The notes under the pieces were generated by a model. It was not told the DNA's origin and ran no database searches. It saw nothing but the letters and a program-made list of their open reading frames with translations. Of a stretch of 64,000 bases of DNA, positions 1 to 9,559 are shown piece by piece. Each line of letters opens with the position of its first letter. Within the stretch, counting starts at the first letter, position 1. The stretch comes from Phycisphaerales bacterium (GTDB taxonomy: Bacteria; Planctomycetota; Phycisphaerae; UBA1845): the NCBI GenBank assembly GCA_020852275.1, contig JADZBE010000027.1:1-64000 (forward strand). The letters run 5' to 3'. A program made the translations under genes and the position numbers.

Positions 1-888
1 CGCGCGGTACGACTCGTCGCTGAAGAACGCCTCGCTGCGCAGGATGGCCTCGACGGTCGCCCGGATGGAGTATCCGCTGTCGCGCAGCACGCCGGCGGTT
101 TCCGCGATCAGCGCGTCCGGCGGCGCGTGCTGCACGAACTCCTCCAGCAGTTTCCTCGCAAGGAACGTCGCGCAAGCGCCCTGCCGCAGCACCAGCGCCA
201 CGATCGGGTCCGGATCGAAGTTGCCCGTCTGGCCGAACACCGTCTTGGACCCGTCGTCGTGCAGCGCGGGCGTGAAAAACGCAGCGCCGTCGCGCACGCG
301 CCAGCCGGTGAACGCGCGCGCGGCCTCCCGAATGTCCGTCTCCGAGTAATGCCCGACGCCGAGGGCGAACAGCTCGAACAGTTCGCGGGCGTAGTTCTCG
401 TTCGGCGCGCCCTTGCGGCTGACCTGCGTGTCGAGCCAGAGGATCATCGCGGGGTCTTTCGAGACGTCGACCAGCAGCGGGCCGAACTCGCCGAGGGCGT
501 GGCGCTCGAAGGTCGCCAGTTGCTGGAGCATCATCGCCACGTCGCCGACCTTGGCGAACCCGGTGGCGAAGTGGTCGTGCCAGAAGAGCGACATCTTCGC
601 CGCCAGCGGATGGGCCGTGTGGACCAGGCGCATGAGCCACCAGCCGCGTGCGGACTCGATGCTGCCGACGGAGGTCACGCTGGCGCGGATGGATTCCAGA
701 TCGACGTAGGCCTGCGGTTGCGGCTCACCGTCCAAGAGTTTGCGGATCGTCTGGTCGGGGCCTTCGTGGATGGCGCGGCGGAGCTGATCGGCGGTCGCGC
801 CCATGCCCGCGCGGCGGAGCAGATGCCCGGCGCGGCGGCGGTCCCAGGGCTGATCGGCGGAGGGGATGTAGGGTTTCAGGGTTGGCAT
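1..888 (-). CDS. DUF1800 family protein, N-terminal part (runs off window)
   Basis: The reverse frame is open from an ATG at 888 to the window edge (296 codons, no stop), so the C-terminus is missing. The family is recognisable from the LFWHDHFAT segment, then GAPNENYARELFELFALG, then REAARAFTGWRV, which are hallmarks of DUF1800. DUF1800 proteins are about 450-500 residues, often exported, and often encoded beside DUF1501 genes; any such partner would lie outside the window. Their biochemical role is unknown. No strong ribosome-binding site precedes this ATG, and no other in-frame start was seen close by. The DUF3352-like gene lies upstream on the same strand, separated by about 100 bp that contain a two-hairpin repeat. 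Confidence 0.88.
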   Translation of the reverse strand, partial: MPTLKPYIPSADQPWDRRRAGHLLRRAGMGATADQLRRAIHEGPDQTIRKLLDGEPQPQAYVDLESIRASVTSVGSIESARGWWLMRLVHTAHPLAAKMSLFWHDHFATGFAKVGDVAMMLQQLATFERHALGEFGPLLVDVSKDPAMILWLDTQVSRKGAPNENYARELFELFALGVGHYSETDIREAARAFTGWRVRDGAAFFTPALHDDGSKTVFGQTGNFDPDPIVALVLRQGACATFLARKLLEEFVQHAPPDALIAETAGVLRDSGYSIRATVEAILRSEAFFSDESYRA

Positions 889-938
889 GATGGTTCGCAC
901 GATGATGCCGGGTGCATGTCCAAGGTCTAGCGGCCTTT

Positions 939-985
939 CGGCAGGTCACAGACCTGCCGGACCTGTGGCAGCCCAGAGAGCTGCT
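939..985. repeat. Two-hairpin GGCAGGTC repeat
   Basis: A perfect 9-bp stem (CGGCAGGTC / GACCTGCCG, loop ACA) at 939-959 is followed by a second small stem, GCAGC...GCTGC. The same pair of hairpins occurs in inverted orientation at 47319-47363. It sits between two minus-strand genes and could affect transcript ends, but there is no T-run. Confidence 0.6.
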
Positions 986-992
986 CGACCCG

Positions 993-2897
993 CTACTGCG
1001 GAATCGCGCCGGGTTTCAGCGCCAGACGCGCGGTTGCCTTCAGGCCTTCCTCCGCGCGGTCGATGCTGATCGCCAGACCTTCGGTGCTCGACAGGAGTTT
1101 GAGCAGCAGGTTCCACTCGCTCTCGGCCTGCGATTTCGTCTTGTTTTCTTCCAGCATCTTCTTGGCGACGAGCGGCTCGAGGTTCGCCTTGAGGATCGCG
1201 GTCAGCTCGTCGGCCTTGACGTTCGCGTACGAGCCCGCGCGGGCCGCGCCGGACGCTGCGGAAGACGGCAGGTTTTCCGCGGCGTCGATCACGTCCTTGA
1301 TGAACTGCGGCGTGCTGCCGAGGACGAAGTGGTCCTTCACAATCGCGGCCGTGGGCGCGAAGTTGTAGCGCTGCGGCAGGGGTGAGGCGTCGGCGGGCGC
1401 GTCCGGATACTTCGCGCAGATCAACTTGCAGCCCTTGTACGAGTCCACGTCCACCAGCAGCGCGTTCTTGTCGTTCTGCGCCGCCTGCATGGAGATGAAC
1501 GAGAATGCCATCATGGTGGCACTCTCCAGCCGCTGCCCGAACTGCTTCACGTCCGTAAGCGGCAGGATCATGCCGAAGGCGGGGAACTGCGGCATCGGCG
1601 CCCTGCCCGGCTCGAACGTCTGAAGGTTGGAGAGGAACTGCAGATCGCACCCGGTCTGCGCGAGGAAGTCGTCGCCGAAGTCCATCTGCCCCAGCAGGTT
1701 CGACACGTTCCCCGCGAACTCGGACAGCTCGCTGAGACCCTTCGCGCTGACAAGCTTGTCCCGCTGCGTCCACAGCTCGTGGAAGTCGCGGCGCAGGGAA
1801 ACTCGCGCCAGCGCCCGCGGCAGCGAGAGACTCGACCAGTCCGCCGCATCCTTCGCCGGAACGAAGAAGGCCTTGTGCGAATCCGGCAGCGGCGACTTGC
1901 CGTGCAGGAAGACGTTGACGCTCAGCCCGTCGCGGCCCAGCGAAAGGTCGGCGCTGGCCGTGTCCGCGTCGCGCGCGGATTCGATGATCCCGCCGAACAC
2001 CATCGACACGAAACCGTTGGGGATCTTCTCGGGGATCCAGCGGTCCTTGAACCGCTGCCGCAGCCCGTCCACGTTCACGTAGCCCCACGCCAACGCATCG
2101 GGGGTCGTGCGCGACCGCGCCTGCTTGAACCGGTCCATGTCTGAAAGGCGCCCGCTGGATGCGTTCCGCATGCGGATCGTGCGCTCCAGCGCCTCCGCGC
2201 GATTGGTGATGGCGATGACGTTGTCGAACACCGCGTAGTACGCGTCCGCGTTGATCTGATAACCGCGGACGCCCTCCACTTCGCGCGAGCGCGTTTCATC
2301 CGGCTTGCCGTCCTTCATCAGCCCCGCCATCGGGTTCAGCGCCGCCGCCAGCTTCGCCGCGACCTCCGGCTTGTCGGTCACGCACACCGCCCACGCCACG
2401 GGCTTTCCACTTTCGCCAGGCTCCAGCGCGATCGTCAGGTTGTCGCCCAGAAGCGTTTCAAACATCTCCCACGTGTCCACGCCGGCCGCGGCCGAGAAGC
2501 CGAACACGCCGAACTTCGCCTGGTTGAAACCCGCGTCGGCCTGCAGGAGCCGGTAGATTTCGCTGTCGAGAATCGACTGATAAAACGGGTGCCTGCGGAA
2601 CTGCGCCAGTCGCGCGCCGGCTTTTTCCAGCGTCAGCGCGCCCACGGCCGTGTCAGGAATCAGGTCCGCGGCACGCTCGTACTTGTGCATTGCGGAAGGC
2701 GCGCCAGGGGTTGGCGTCCGCGCATCCGGCGACTGGGGAACGGAAGGCTGAGCGGTGGGGGGTTTCGTCGCGGCAGGCTGCGCCGGCGCGGACTGTGCGA
2801 ACAGGGCGACGGGAAAGGCGAGCAGCCCGGCAGCGAAAATGAGATTCAAGAGGGCGGATGCACCAGCACACCGCGGACGGCGCAGACCCTTGCGCAT
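993..2897 (-). CDS. Secreted DUF3352-like protein
   Basis: 634 residues. The start is the ATG at 2897, chosen because AAAGGGG lies just upstream and a signal peptide follows directly (MRKGLRR, then a hydrophobic stretch ending ALFAQS). Translation from farther upstream would bury the signal peptide. A Pro/Ala/Thr-rich linker (residues about 40-70) leads into a region that reads like DUF3352 proteins: repeated segments of the type GYVNVDGLRQRF, MDFGDDFLAQTGCDLQFL and ATARLALKPG, and alternating hydrophobic strands. The family is common in planctomycetes and cyanobacteria and has no known enzyme activity. Assignment to DUF3352 rests on recalled similarity and is tentative; that this is a real exported protein is well supported. 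Confidence 0.8.
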   Translation of the reverse strand: MRKGLRRPRCAGASALLNLIFAAGLLAFPVALFAQSAPAQPAATKPPTAQPSVPQSPDARTPTPGAPSAMHKYERAADLIPDTAVGALTLEKAGARLAQFRRHPFYQSILDSEIYRLLQADAGFNQAKFGVFGFSAAAGVDTWEMFETLLGDNLTIALEPGESGKPVAWAVCVTDKPEVAAKLAAALNPMAGLMKDGKPDETRSREVEGVRGYQINADAYYAVFDNVIAITNRAEALERTIRMRNASSGRLSDMDRFKQARSRTTPDALAWGYVNVDGLRQRFKDRWIPEKIPNGFVSMVFGGIIESARDADTASADLSLGRDGLSVNVFLHGKSPLPDSHKAFFVPAKDAADWSSLSLPRALARVSLRRDFHELWTQRDKLVSAKGLSELSEFAGNVSNLLGQMDFGDDFLAQTGCDLQFLSNLQTFEPGRAPMPQFPAFGMILPLTDVKQFGQRLESATMMAFSFISMQAAQNDKNALLVDVDSYKGCKLICAKYPDAPADASPLPQRYNFAPTAAIVKDHFVLGSTPQFIKDVIDAAENLPSSAASGAARAGSYANVKADELTAILKANLEPLVAKKMLEENKTKSQAESEWNLLLKLLSSTEGLAISIDRAEEGLKATARLALKPGAIPQ

Positions 2898-3356
2898 GAT
2901 CGTGACCCCTTTGCAGCTTCCGCGCGATCCCGCCTGCCACGCAACGGCAAGGGCGCGGCCACCAACCGGCAACGGACCGGCCGGCGAAGGAATGCGGTGA
3001 TGCTCGCGGAGATTGTACTCCCTATTTCGGATCTCAGGGAAGTTTATTCGCGATCAGACTGTGCAAACCTGTGCAGGCGCGAAGGCCGTGAACATGGACC
3101 GTCGGCGGCGTTTTCCGGTGAGTGCGCCCCAAACTCAGAGATCGTGGGCGCATGGACCTTGGCAGCCCGGGGTGGAAGCGGAAACATGGCACGGGGACTG
3201 TCACCCCCGCGCAGGCGGGGATCCAGTCCGCTCCGGAAGACCGCTGGATTCGCGCCTCGTCTGAGGACTCCGTCTGGATTCCCGCCTTCGCGGGAATGAC
3301 GAGCGCCGCCGCTCACCACGAATCAAGCGAGTGCCTGCCGTCGGATTCCGCGGCTC
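2898..3356. other. Intergenic region with repeat-family-1 copy
   Basis: This 459-bp gap between two minus-strand genes has no convincing gene. Its lower half holds the inverted repeat pair at 3200-3303; short frames across it read RHSREGGNP or LDPRLRGGD, which are translations of the repeat. Confidence 0.7.
3200..3303. repeat. Repeat family 1, copy 1 (inverted pair)
   Basis: GTCACCCCCGCGCAGGCGGG at 3200-3219 and its diverged inverse, CTGGATTCCCGCCTTCGCGG, from 3274 flank about 47 bp that contain GACCGCTGGATTCGCGCC. Related copies lie at 10245, 13160, 15043, 17447 and 60794. Each arm is itself a short palindrome, as in REP-type elements. Confidence 0.85.
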
Positions 3357-3806
3357 CTACCGGCGCCGGATGCTCCAGCGCCCCTCGATGTACACGTGCC
3401 CGCAACCGGGTCCGTGGACGTGGCCGATGTCGATCTGGATCCACGTCCGCCCGTCGTGAACGCAGCCGCAATGCGCATCATGGTGATCGTGCGAAACGCG
3501 AACGACCCGCTGCGGAACGGGCCTGGGCGCCGGACGATTCGAGCGCACCACGATCCAGTGATGCCCGTTGAACTCGTGTCCGCACCCGGGACCGTGATGA
3601 TGATGAGCCTCGATGACGATCCACTGACCGTCGTCGTAACAGTGTCCGCAGTTTTGCGAATGCACGTGTTCCACCACGACCGGACGTGCAACCACCTGCG
3701 GGGGATCGTAATGGCGGTGTTCCGAGTAACTGAACGAGCAGCCCGCCAGCGCCACGCCGATCGCCCCTGCGAGCAGTATCCAAGCCGACCTTGCAGTACG
3801 TCCCAT
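3357..3806 (-). CDS. His/Cys-rich four-repeat lipoprotein (putative metal binder)
   Basis: 149 residues. A lipoprotein signal is clear (hydrophobic stretch, then L20-A-G-C23). The start has AAGGAG seven bases upstream. After a short linker the protein has four modules in which a His cluster precedes a Cys and a Trp follows exactly nine residues after that Cys: C53/W62, C75/W84, C113/W122 and C135/W144. The first two modules are separated from the last two by 60 residues, suggesting duplication of a two-module unit. His and Cys content (HAHHHHGPGCGH type) implies binding of Zn, Cu or Ni at the cell envelope. No Pfam family is recognised. Function is inferred from composition only. The neighbouring genes give no metal context; the efflux operon is 30 kb away. 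Confidence 0.82.
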   Translation of the reverse strand: MGRTARSAWILLAGAIGVALAGCSFSYSEHRHYDPPQVVARPVVVEHVHSQNCGHCYDDGQWIVIEAHHHHGPGCGHEFNGHHWIVVRSNRPAPRPVPQRVVRVSHDHHDAHCGCVHDGRTWIQIDIGHVHGPGCGHVYIEGRWSIRRR

Positions 3807-4151
3807 GCTGATCTCCTTGGAGGTTTCAAACCGACTTCATCGCGAATTCCATCCCGGCGCGCTTATCGGCGTGCCCCATCGTCGGGGGCATCGCACGGCC
3901 AGCGCCGCGCTCGTCATCCGGCCACCCGCAGCCAATCCGCCGGCGGCGCGAGGTTCCCACCGCGCCCGCGCTCATTCGTCATATCATTCCCGCGGGTTCC
4001 GTCGACGCGCGTCCCTCCAACAGACACTCCCGCCACGGTAGCGTTGGGCGCGGCGCAGGCAACAGGCCTGCAGGGCGATGTGATGGCCGCCGGCAGGCCT
4101 GATGCGAAATACCGAAGCTGGTTCTGTCCGCCCGGCGTGGGCGAGGATCCG
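3807..4151. other. Intergenic, no gene seen
   Basis: These 345 bp lie upstream of the minus-strand lipoprotein gene. Two copies of CAGGCCTG occur about 30 bp apart near 4070-4105. Nothing else is recognised. Confidence 0.5.
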
Positions 4152-4760
4152 TCACCGGGTCGTTTCGCGCTTTTCCGGCTCCAGCTCGAAGATCGACTGC
4201 GTCTTGAGGATCGTCAGGTCGTCCGGGAAGGAGTGGAACGCGTACACGTGGAACTCGTGGTCGCGGGATTCGTAGTCCACGTACGTAAACGGGGCCATGC
4301 CGTCGCTTTCGTACTCCTCAAAGTTTACCAGGATTCCCTTTCGCTGTGCGTGGCGCAGCAGGTCGGCGTGAGTCGAGGGGAAGACCTGCGATGCCAGCCT
4401 CTCAACTTGGCTGGACAGGATATAGGTCAGCCCGCTCGGCAGCGTCTGCATGTGATCGCGCTCGCCACGGAAGCGGAAGCTCGTCGCCAAGCCAGCCTTC
4501 GGGAGGAGGTCTGTGTGCGGGGACACAAGCTCCGTAACGTAACCCTTCTCAAACTGGATGGTTACGAGGTGCGCCAGCCCCAGAGCCCAGATTTCGGCGG
4601 AGTATCGCCGCTGCTGGATCCGCGCGATCTTATGAATCTGGAAAAGCTCCGGGTGGAGCGTCCGCTCGTACAGGTAGAAGTGCAGGTCGTCGACGCGAAG
4701 TTGTGTCTGTCCTCTTTCCACAATTCTCTCTCTAGACGGTATCAGGGTTGGCAGGTCCAT
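4152..4760 (-). CDS. DUF2617-like protein
   Basis: 202 residues, soluble, without a signal peptide. The ATG at 4760 is preferred over an in-frame GTG at 4766 because the upstream GGGGG lies 8 bases from the ATG but only 2 from the GTG. The C-terminal part (FTYVDYESRDHEFHVYAFH then FPDDLTILKTQSIFEL) resembles the DUF2617 family of actinobacteria and planctomycetes, whose function is unknown. The assignment is from memory of the family and is moderate. A perfect TATAAT lies just upstream (4781-4786). Confidence 0.7.
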   Translation of the reverse strand: MDLPTLIPSRERIVERGQTQLRVDDLHFYLYERTLHPELFQIHKIARIQQRRYSAEIWALGLAHLVTIQFEKGYVTELVSPHTDLLPKAGLATSFRFRGERDHMQTLPSGLTYILSSQVERLASQVFPSTHADLLRHAQRKGILVNFEEYESDGMAPFTYVDYESRDHEFHVYAFHSFPDDLTILKTQSIFELEPEKRETTR

Positions 4761-4780
4761 TCGCACAGCCCCCGTGCCCG

Positions 4781-4786
4781 ATTATA
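4781..4786 (-). promoter_or_regulatory. Candidate -10 (TATAAT) for the DUF2617-like gene
   Basis: On the minus strand TATAAT ends about 20 bases before the ATG at 4760, inside an unusually AT-rich stretch (4781-4925). No good -35 is found at 16-18 bp, so this is only a candidate. Confidence 0.3.
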
Positions 4787-5022
4787 GGTGACAGATTCAC
4801 CAAAGCTATTGAATAACAGAAAAAGTGACACAAAAATTATCCCCCGGACGGAATCCTGCACATGTCCGTGTTCGACGGCACCATATTGTTGCCTGTAAAT
4901 GTAATTTGTAGTTTGTAGCTTGATACATGCAAGCCATCCCCCTACGGCTACCATGCCGAGGGGTCAGCCCCATCCCCTTGGATGATTGCCACGCGGGGAC
5001 GGATCACTAGAATCAGCCCGGC

Positions 5023-5499
5023 ATGAAGCTGATCCATAGAGCCTTCGCAGCTTGCTTGGGGGTCGCGGTGTTCGCGGCCTCCGGTCCGCGGTTCAGCGCC
5101 TCGGGATCGAGCGGTCCCGATGGATCGGGATGCCCGACGCTCACGCTGGACGCCTCCCTCGGCGACGAGTTCCCCAACCAGCCCCATTCCACGGTCGAGG
5201 GCGAGGACGGCGGCTCGAAGCCCGCGGATTCCGATCCCGCCTCGCACGACTCCCCCGGTTCCCCCACGCCGGATTCGGATCGCTACTTGACGGTCTTCCA
5301 CGGCAGCAACGCCGAGCGATCGCTGAAGCTCGGTTCCAAGCTGCGGCACGTGGGGCTGAACGGGCGTATGCCCAGCGCGTCGCAGGCGGTCAACGGCGAT
5401 GTGCCTGATCCGGTCCGCGTGATTCCCGAAGGCCCGTTGGATCGCAGCGTCTCTCCCCGCAAAGGTCCGATCCAGCGGCACGCACCCCCGCGCCGCTGA
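5023..5499 (+). CDS. Small secreted hypothetical protein
   Basis: 158 residues starting MKLIHRAFAACLGVAVFAA, a plausible signal peptide. The rest is Gly, Ser, Pro and Asp rich and probably disordered, with no recognised domain. No ribosome-binding site is visible before the ATG and there is no homology cue, so the gene could be spurious. It ends 172 bp before secDF on the same strand. Confidence 0.45.
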   Translation: MKLIHRAFAACLGVAVFAASGPRFSASGSSGPDGSGCPTLTLDASLGDEFPNQPHSTVEGEDGGSKPADSDPASHDSPGSPTPDSDRYLTVFHGSNAERSLKLGSKLRHVGLNGRMPSASQAVNGDVPDPVRVIPEGPLDRSVSPRKGPIQRHAPPRR

Positions 5500-5671
5500 C
5501 GCGCGACTCTTGAACGCCCGTCGCCTGGGCGGTCGGGAGCCAGCCCAACGCTTGGCCACAAACCGTCCCCGGCGAGCCTGTTCCGGGGAACCCGCGACGA
5601 TATTCTAAGAACCGCATTCTCGCGGCCGCGCGAAACGCGCCGCCCGCGACCTGTTATCTGGAGGCATTCAC

Positions 5672-8600
5672 ATGACTGATCACAACCGGCCCGTAAAGTG
5701 GGGGCTGGTCATCCTTTCGCTCGTGGCTGGGCTGATGTTCTGCTGGCCGCCGAAGGACCGGCTCAAGCTGGGCATCGACCTGGCGGGCGGCACGAGCCTG
5801 CTCTACGAGATCGACACGACCGGATTGCACGAAAGTGAAATCACCGGCTTGTCCACGCGCGTGATGGAGATCCTCAAGGATCGCGTGGACCCCAACTCGA
5901 CGATGAACCTGGTGTGGCGCCCGGTGGGCAACACGCGCCTCGAGATTCAGATGCCCATGGCGGGCAAGGAATCCCGCGACCGACGCCAGGCGAAAGAAAC
6001 GGCGTTTACGCAGATTCGCGAGCGCAACATCCGGCGCTACGACATCGAAACGGCTCTGAGCGCCCCGGCGGACCGCATCGACTCGGAACTGGCGGCGCTG
6101 ACCCGCGGCGTGGCCTCAAGGACTCCGCTGTTCGTTGAGCTGCGCAAGGCGGCAACCACCCGCCAGGCGGCGCCGGAGGATCTGGCGGCGCGCGACGCGT
6201 ATGAGAAGGCCATCGACGATGTCCTTTCGACGAACCTCGAAGAAGGCAAGGTGCGCGACGTTCTCGAGCTGACGTTCCGCAAAGGCGTGGCGCGCGAGCG
6301 CGAGCTGGCGCGGCTCAAGCAGGAACATGCAGGCTACGAAGACCTGATCGCTTCCGCGGCGCTCGCGTACGACGAGTGGGCGAAGCGCAAAAGCGATCTG
6401 GAGGATCCGTCGGACTTGAAGCGCCGCCTGAAGGGCGCCGGCGTGCTGGAGTTCCGCATCCTGGCGGACCGGGATCTCCAGTCGCCGAACTTCACGACCT
6501 CGCAGGACCCCGCGCTGCGTCAGCGCATCGACGGCTACGTGGAGTCGCTGCAGAAGCGCGGGCCTCGGGTGCGGACCGGCGACGCGTATCAGTGGGTTCC
6601 CGTCAAGGACATTGTCGAGTTCGAGAACCTCTCCGGGCGCATGACCGAAGAGCAGTTCGACGCCATTCGCGGGCGTGAGCAGCAGGTCTTCGAGAAGTAC
6701 GCCGGGCAGTGGTACGTGCTGGTGCACAACGACGAGCGCTACGGACTGACACGGCGCGCGGAGCACCCGTGGAAGCTCGAGCAGGCGTTCCCCAACATCG
6801 ACTCCAGCACGGGGCAGAATGTCGTGTCATTCCTGCTGGATCCAGTGGGTGGAGACTACTTCGCGGAACTCACCGGCGCGAACGTGGGCCGGCAGCTTTG
6901 CGTGGTGCTCGACGGGTTCTCCATGTCGCACGCCACGATCAACGAGCGCATCGGGCAGTCTGGGCAGATCAGCGGCCGCTTCACGCAGGAGAAGGTCAAC
7001 GAGCTGACGCGCACGCTGGAGGCCGGCGCGCTGCCGGGGCGCCTCAAGGAGACGCCGATCAGCGAGAAGACGGTCGGTCCCACGCTGGGCCAGCACAACC
7101 TCGACATCGCCTTGAATGCCTCGAAGTACGGGTTTGTCGTGCTGCTGATCGTGGTGGTGATGTACTACGGTCTGACGGCGGGGCTGATCGCCGACACGGC
7201 GCTGCTGCTGAACCTGATCCTGCTGCTGGCGTCCATGTCGTTCCTTCAAGCGACCTTCACCCTGCCGGGCATCGCGGGCGTGGCGCTGACGCTGGGCATG
7301 GCCATCGACGCCAACGTCCTGATCTTCGAGCGCATCCGCGAGGAGCGCGATCGCGGCGTGCCCCTCAAGAAGGCCATCGCCCTCGGCTATGAGAAGGCGT
7401 TTTCGAGCATTATCGACGGCAACGTGACGACGCTCATCACGTGCGTGGTGCTCGGCTGGGTGGGCAGCGAAGAGGTGAAGGGTTTCGCCATCACGCTGGG
7501 CATCGGTCTGGTCATCAGCCTGTACACGGCGTTGTTCGTGACGCGGCTGATCTTCGACACGCTGGTCTCCCAGGGCTGGATCAAGGACCTGTCGATGCGC
7601 CGGCTGCTCCCCAAGCCCAACATCGACTGGATGTCGAAGCGGAAGTCGTTCTTCACGTTTTCGCTGCTGACCACGCTGGCGGGGCTGGGCGCGTTCGTGA
7701 TGATGAGCGTCAAGGGGCGCGAGGCGCTATACGACATCGAGTTTCTTGGCGGTTCGAGCGTCCGGGCGGAGTTCCTGCCCACGGTGGAAGTGACCGACGA
7801 GGACGTGCGGCGCATGGTCAGCTCGTCCAACCCGAGCGAGCCGTCGGCGGCGAACTGGCTGGCTCAGGCGGCGGACAACCTTTCCGACGCGGCGCTGCAC
7901 CCGGGAGAGGACGCCGGGACTTTCGTGATGGAGTCCGGCACGGAAAAGCTTAATGGCGAGCAGATCCGGGCGTTGATGCAGGCGCAGACGGAGCCGGTGT
8001 GCGAGCGCGCGACCGCCTCCGGGCAGGCGGCCATCTTCCGCGCCAAGGCGGGCGTGACCCTGACGCCGGACCAATTCGCGGAGCTGCGCGGGCAGACCGT
8101 GAAGTACATCCGCGATCGCGCGGTGCCCAACATGCGTTCCGCGCGCGTTCAGCTTTCGACGGAGGTCAGCGCCGAGGGCGGCGCCTCCAGCAAGCTCTAC
8201 GAAATCGTGTCCGTGGACACGAACCTCCAGCTCGTGCAGACGGCGCTGCTGGCGGTGCTGGGCGACAAGCTCTCCGTGGATGAAGTGGTCAGCTACCGGC
8301 TGGTGCAGGACCCCAACCAGACGCAGGACAACTTCTTCATCATCCGCGAGGACGACCGCTACCTCAGCGACGTGATCGGCGGCAATTGGACGTACGACGT
8401 GAACCGCTACAAGGGCGGCGTCGCCATCGTGGTCGAGCAACTCGATCCGCCGCTCTCGCACGAGGAGTTCGACAAGCGCCTCCGCGAGGTGCAGATGCAG
8501 GCGGAGTACCAGCACTTCCAGGGGCGCGAGCACATGCCGATCGGGCTTTCCGAGCCGATCGCCCGCGCCGACGGGAAGCAGGCGTACAGCAAGTTCGTCG

Positions 8601-9451
8601 TGCTGGCGGTGGACGACGGGCTGCCTTACAGCGAGGACAACGCCGATTCCTGGAAGAACCTGGTGGCCGGTTCGGAGCTGAAGCTGGTGGAAACGGCGCT
8701 CGGCTCGTCGCGCACGTTCCCCAGCGTGATGCAGTTCGCGCCGCAGGTGGCGCAGGCGGCCACGCAGAACGCCATGGTGGCCATCGTCCTGGCGCTGGCG
8801 GCGATCTTGGTGTACGTGTGGGTGCGGTTCGATTCGTTCGAGTTCGGCGCGGCGTCGATCGTGGCCACGTTCCACGACGTGGCGTTCACACTGGGCGCGC
8901 TCACCCTGTCGCACCTGCTGGCCGGCAGCTTCATCGGTCGGGCGCTGGGGATCCTGCCGTTCAAGATCGACCTCGCCATGGTGGCGGCGCTGCTGACCAT
9001 CATCGGGTACAGCCTTAACGACACCGTCGTCGTGTTCGACCGCATCCGCGAAAACCGCGGGCGGGGCACGATCAACGCCGGCATGATCAACAATGCGATC
9101 AACGAGACGCTCTCCCGCACCGTGCTCACCGGCGGCACGACGCTCATCATGATCGGGTTCCTGTACACGATGGCCGGCGAGGGCGTGCGCGGGTTCTGCT
9201 ACGCGTTCCTCATCGGCGTGCTCATCGGCACGTACAGCTCGATCGCGGTGGCGTCGCCGCTGCTGTACCGCGCGGACAAGCTGTTTATCGTGTCCAAGTG
9301 CATCGCCGGCTCGGTGGCGTGCGGAATGGTGCTGGCGTACTTCGGCTCGGGCACGGGCAGCTTCATCGCCTTGGCCGTGGTCATCGCCGGCACGGCCTTC
9401 TGGATCGTGCGAGGCCGGCAGGCGATGGGGTATCGAACCGCCGCGGCGTAG
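5672..9451 (+). CDS. secDF: SecD-SecF fusion, protein translocase auxiliary subunit
   Basis: 1259 residues; separate SecD plus SecF total about 930, and Bacillus SecDF is about 740, so this fusion is large. It acts in the inner membrane, using proton motive force to help pull preproteins through SecYEG. An N-terminal membrane segment is followed by the SecD motif GIDLAGGTSLLYEI (about residues 33-46). The SecD membrane bundle contains LGMAIDANVLIFERIREE (about 545-562). After a long second periplasmic region comes the SecF bundle with GYSLNDTVVVFDRIREN (about 1112-1128). The first periplasmic domain has an extra charged helical stretch (about residues 100-260), and a long linker precedes the SecF half. 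The ATG has GGAG nine bases upstream. No yajC is adjacent. Confidence 0.97.
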   Translation: MTDHNRPVKWGLVILSLVAGLMFCWPPKDRLKLGIDLAGGTSLLYEIDTTGLHESEITGLSTRVMEILKDRVDPNSTMNLVWRPVGNTRLEIQMPMAGKESRDRRQAKETAFTQIRERNIRRYDIETALSAPADRIDSELAALTRGVASRTPLFVELRKAATTRQAAPEDLAARDAYEKAIDDVLSTNLEEGKVRDVLELTFRKGVARERELARLKQEHAGYEDLIASAALAYDEWAKRKSDLEDPSDLKRRLKGAGVLEFRILADRDLQSPNFTTSQDPALRQRIDGYVESLQKRGPRVRTGDAYQWVPVKDIVEFENLSGRMTEEQFDAIRGREQQVFEKYAGQWYVLVHNDERYGLTRRAEHPWKLEQAFPNIDSSTGQNVVSFLLDPVGGDYFAELTGANVGRQLCVVLDGFSMSHATINERIGQSGQISGRFTQEKVNELTRTLEAGALPGRLKETPISEKTVGPTLGQHNLDIALNASKYGFVVLLIVVVMYYGLTAGLIADTALLLNLILLLASMSFLQATFTLPGIAGVALTLGMAIDANVLIFERIREERDRGVPLKKAIALGYEKAFSSIIDGNVTTLITCVVLGWVGSEEVKGFAITLGIGLVISLYTALFVTRLIFDTLVSQGWIKDLSMRRLLPKPNIDWMSKRKSFFTFSLLTTLAGLGAFVMMSVKGREALYDIEFLGGSSVRAEFLPTVEVTDEDVRRMVSSSNPSEPSAANWLAQAADNLSDAALHPGEDAGTFVMESGTEKLNGEQIRALMQAQTEPVCERATASGQAAIFRAKAGVTLTPDQFAELRGQTVKYIRDRAVPNMRSARVQLSTEVSAEGGASSKLYEIVSVDTNLQLVQTALLAVLGDKLSVDEVVSYRLVQDPNQTQDNFFIIREDDRYLSDVIGGNWTYDVNRYKGGVAIVVEQLDPPLSHEEFDKRLREVQMQAEYQHFQGREHMPIGLSEPIARADGKQAYSKFVVLAVDDGLPYSEDNADSWKNLVAGSELKLVETALGSSRTFPSVMQFAPQVAQAATQNAMVAIVLALAAILVYVWVRFDSFEFGAASIVATFHDVAFTLGALTLSHLLAGSFIGRALGILPFKIDLAMVAALLTIIGYSLNDTVVVFDRIRENRGRGTINAGMINNAINETLSRTVLTGGTTLIMIGFLYTMAGEGVRGFCYAFLIGVLIGTYSSIAVASPLLYRADKLFIVSKCIAGSVACGMVLAYFGSGTGSFIALAVVIAGTAFWIVRGRQAMGYRTAAA

Positions 9452-9559
9452 GCTCGTGCGATCGTAATCAGGTAAGGTTTTCTGGGCGGTCGGGCCATCC
9501 AGCCAGGCTCGACCGCCGCGGAGGCCGCGCGCGTCAGGCGGTAGAAAAGTGGCCCCTGC

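Noticed and set aside
127-930. Plus-strand open frame of 267 codons over the DUF1800 gene
   Set aside because: The minus-strand frame shows diagnostic DUF1800 motifs; the plus frame is its shadow.
3044-3319. Short frames reading RHSREGGNP and LDPRLRGGD
   Set aside because: They are translations of repeat family 1, seen again at each copy, with no ribosome-binding site.
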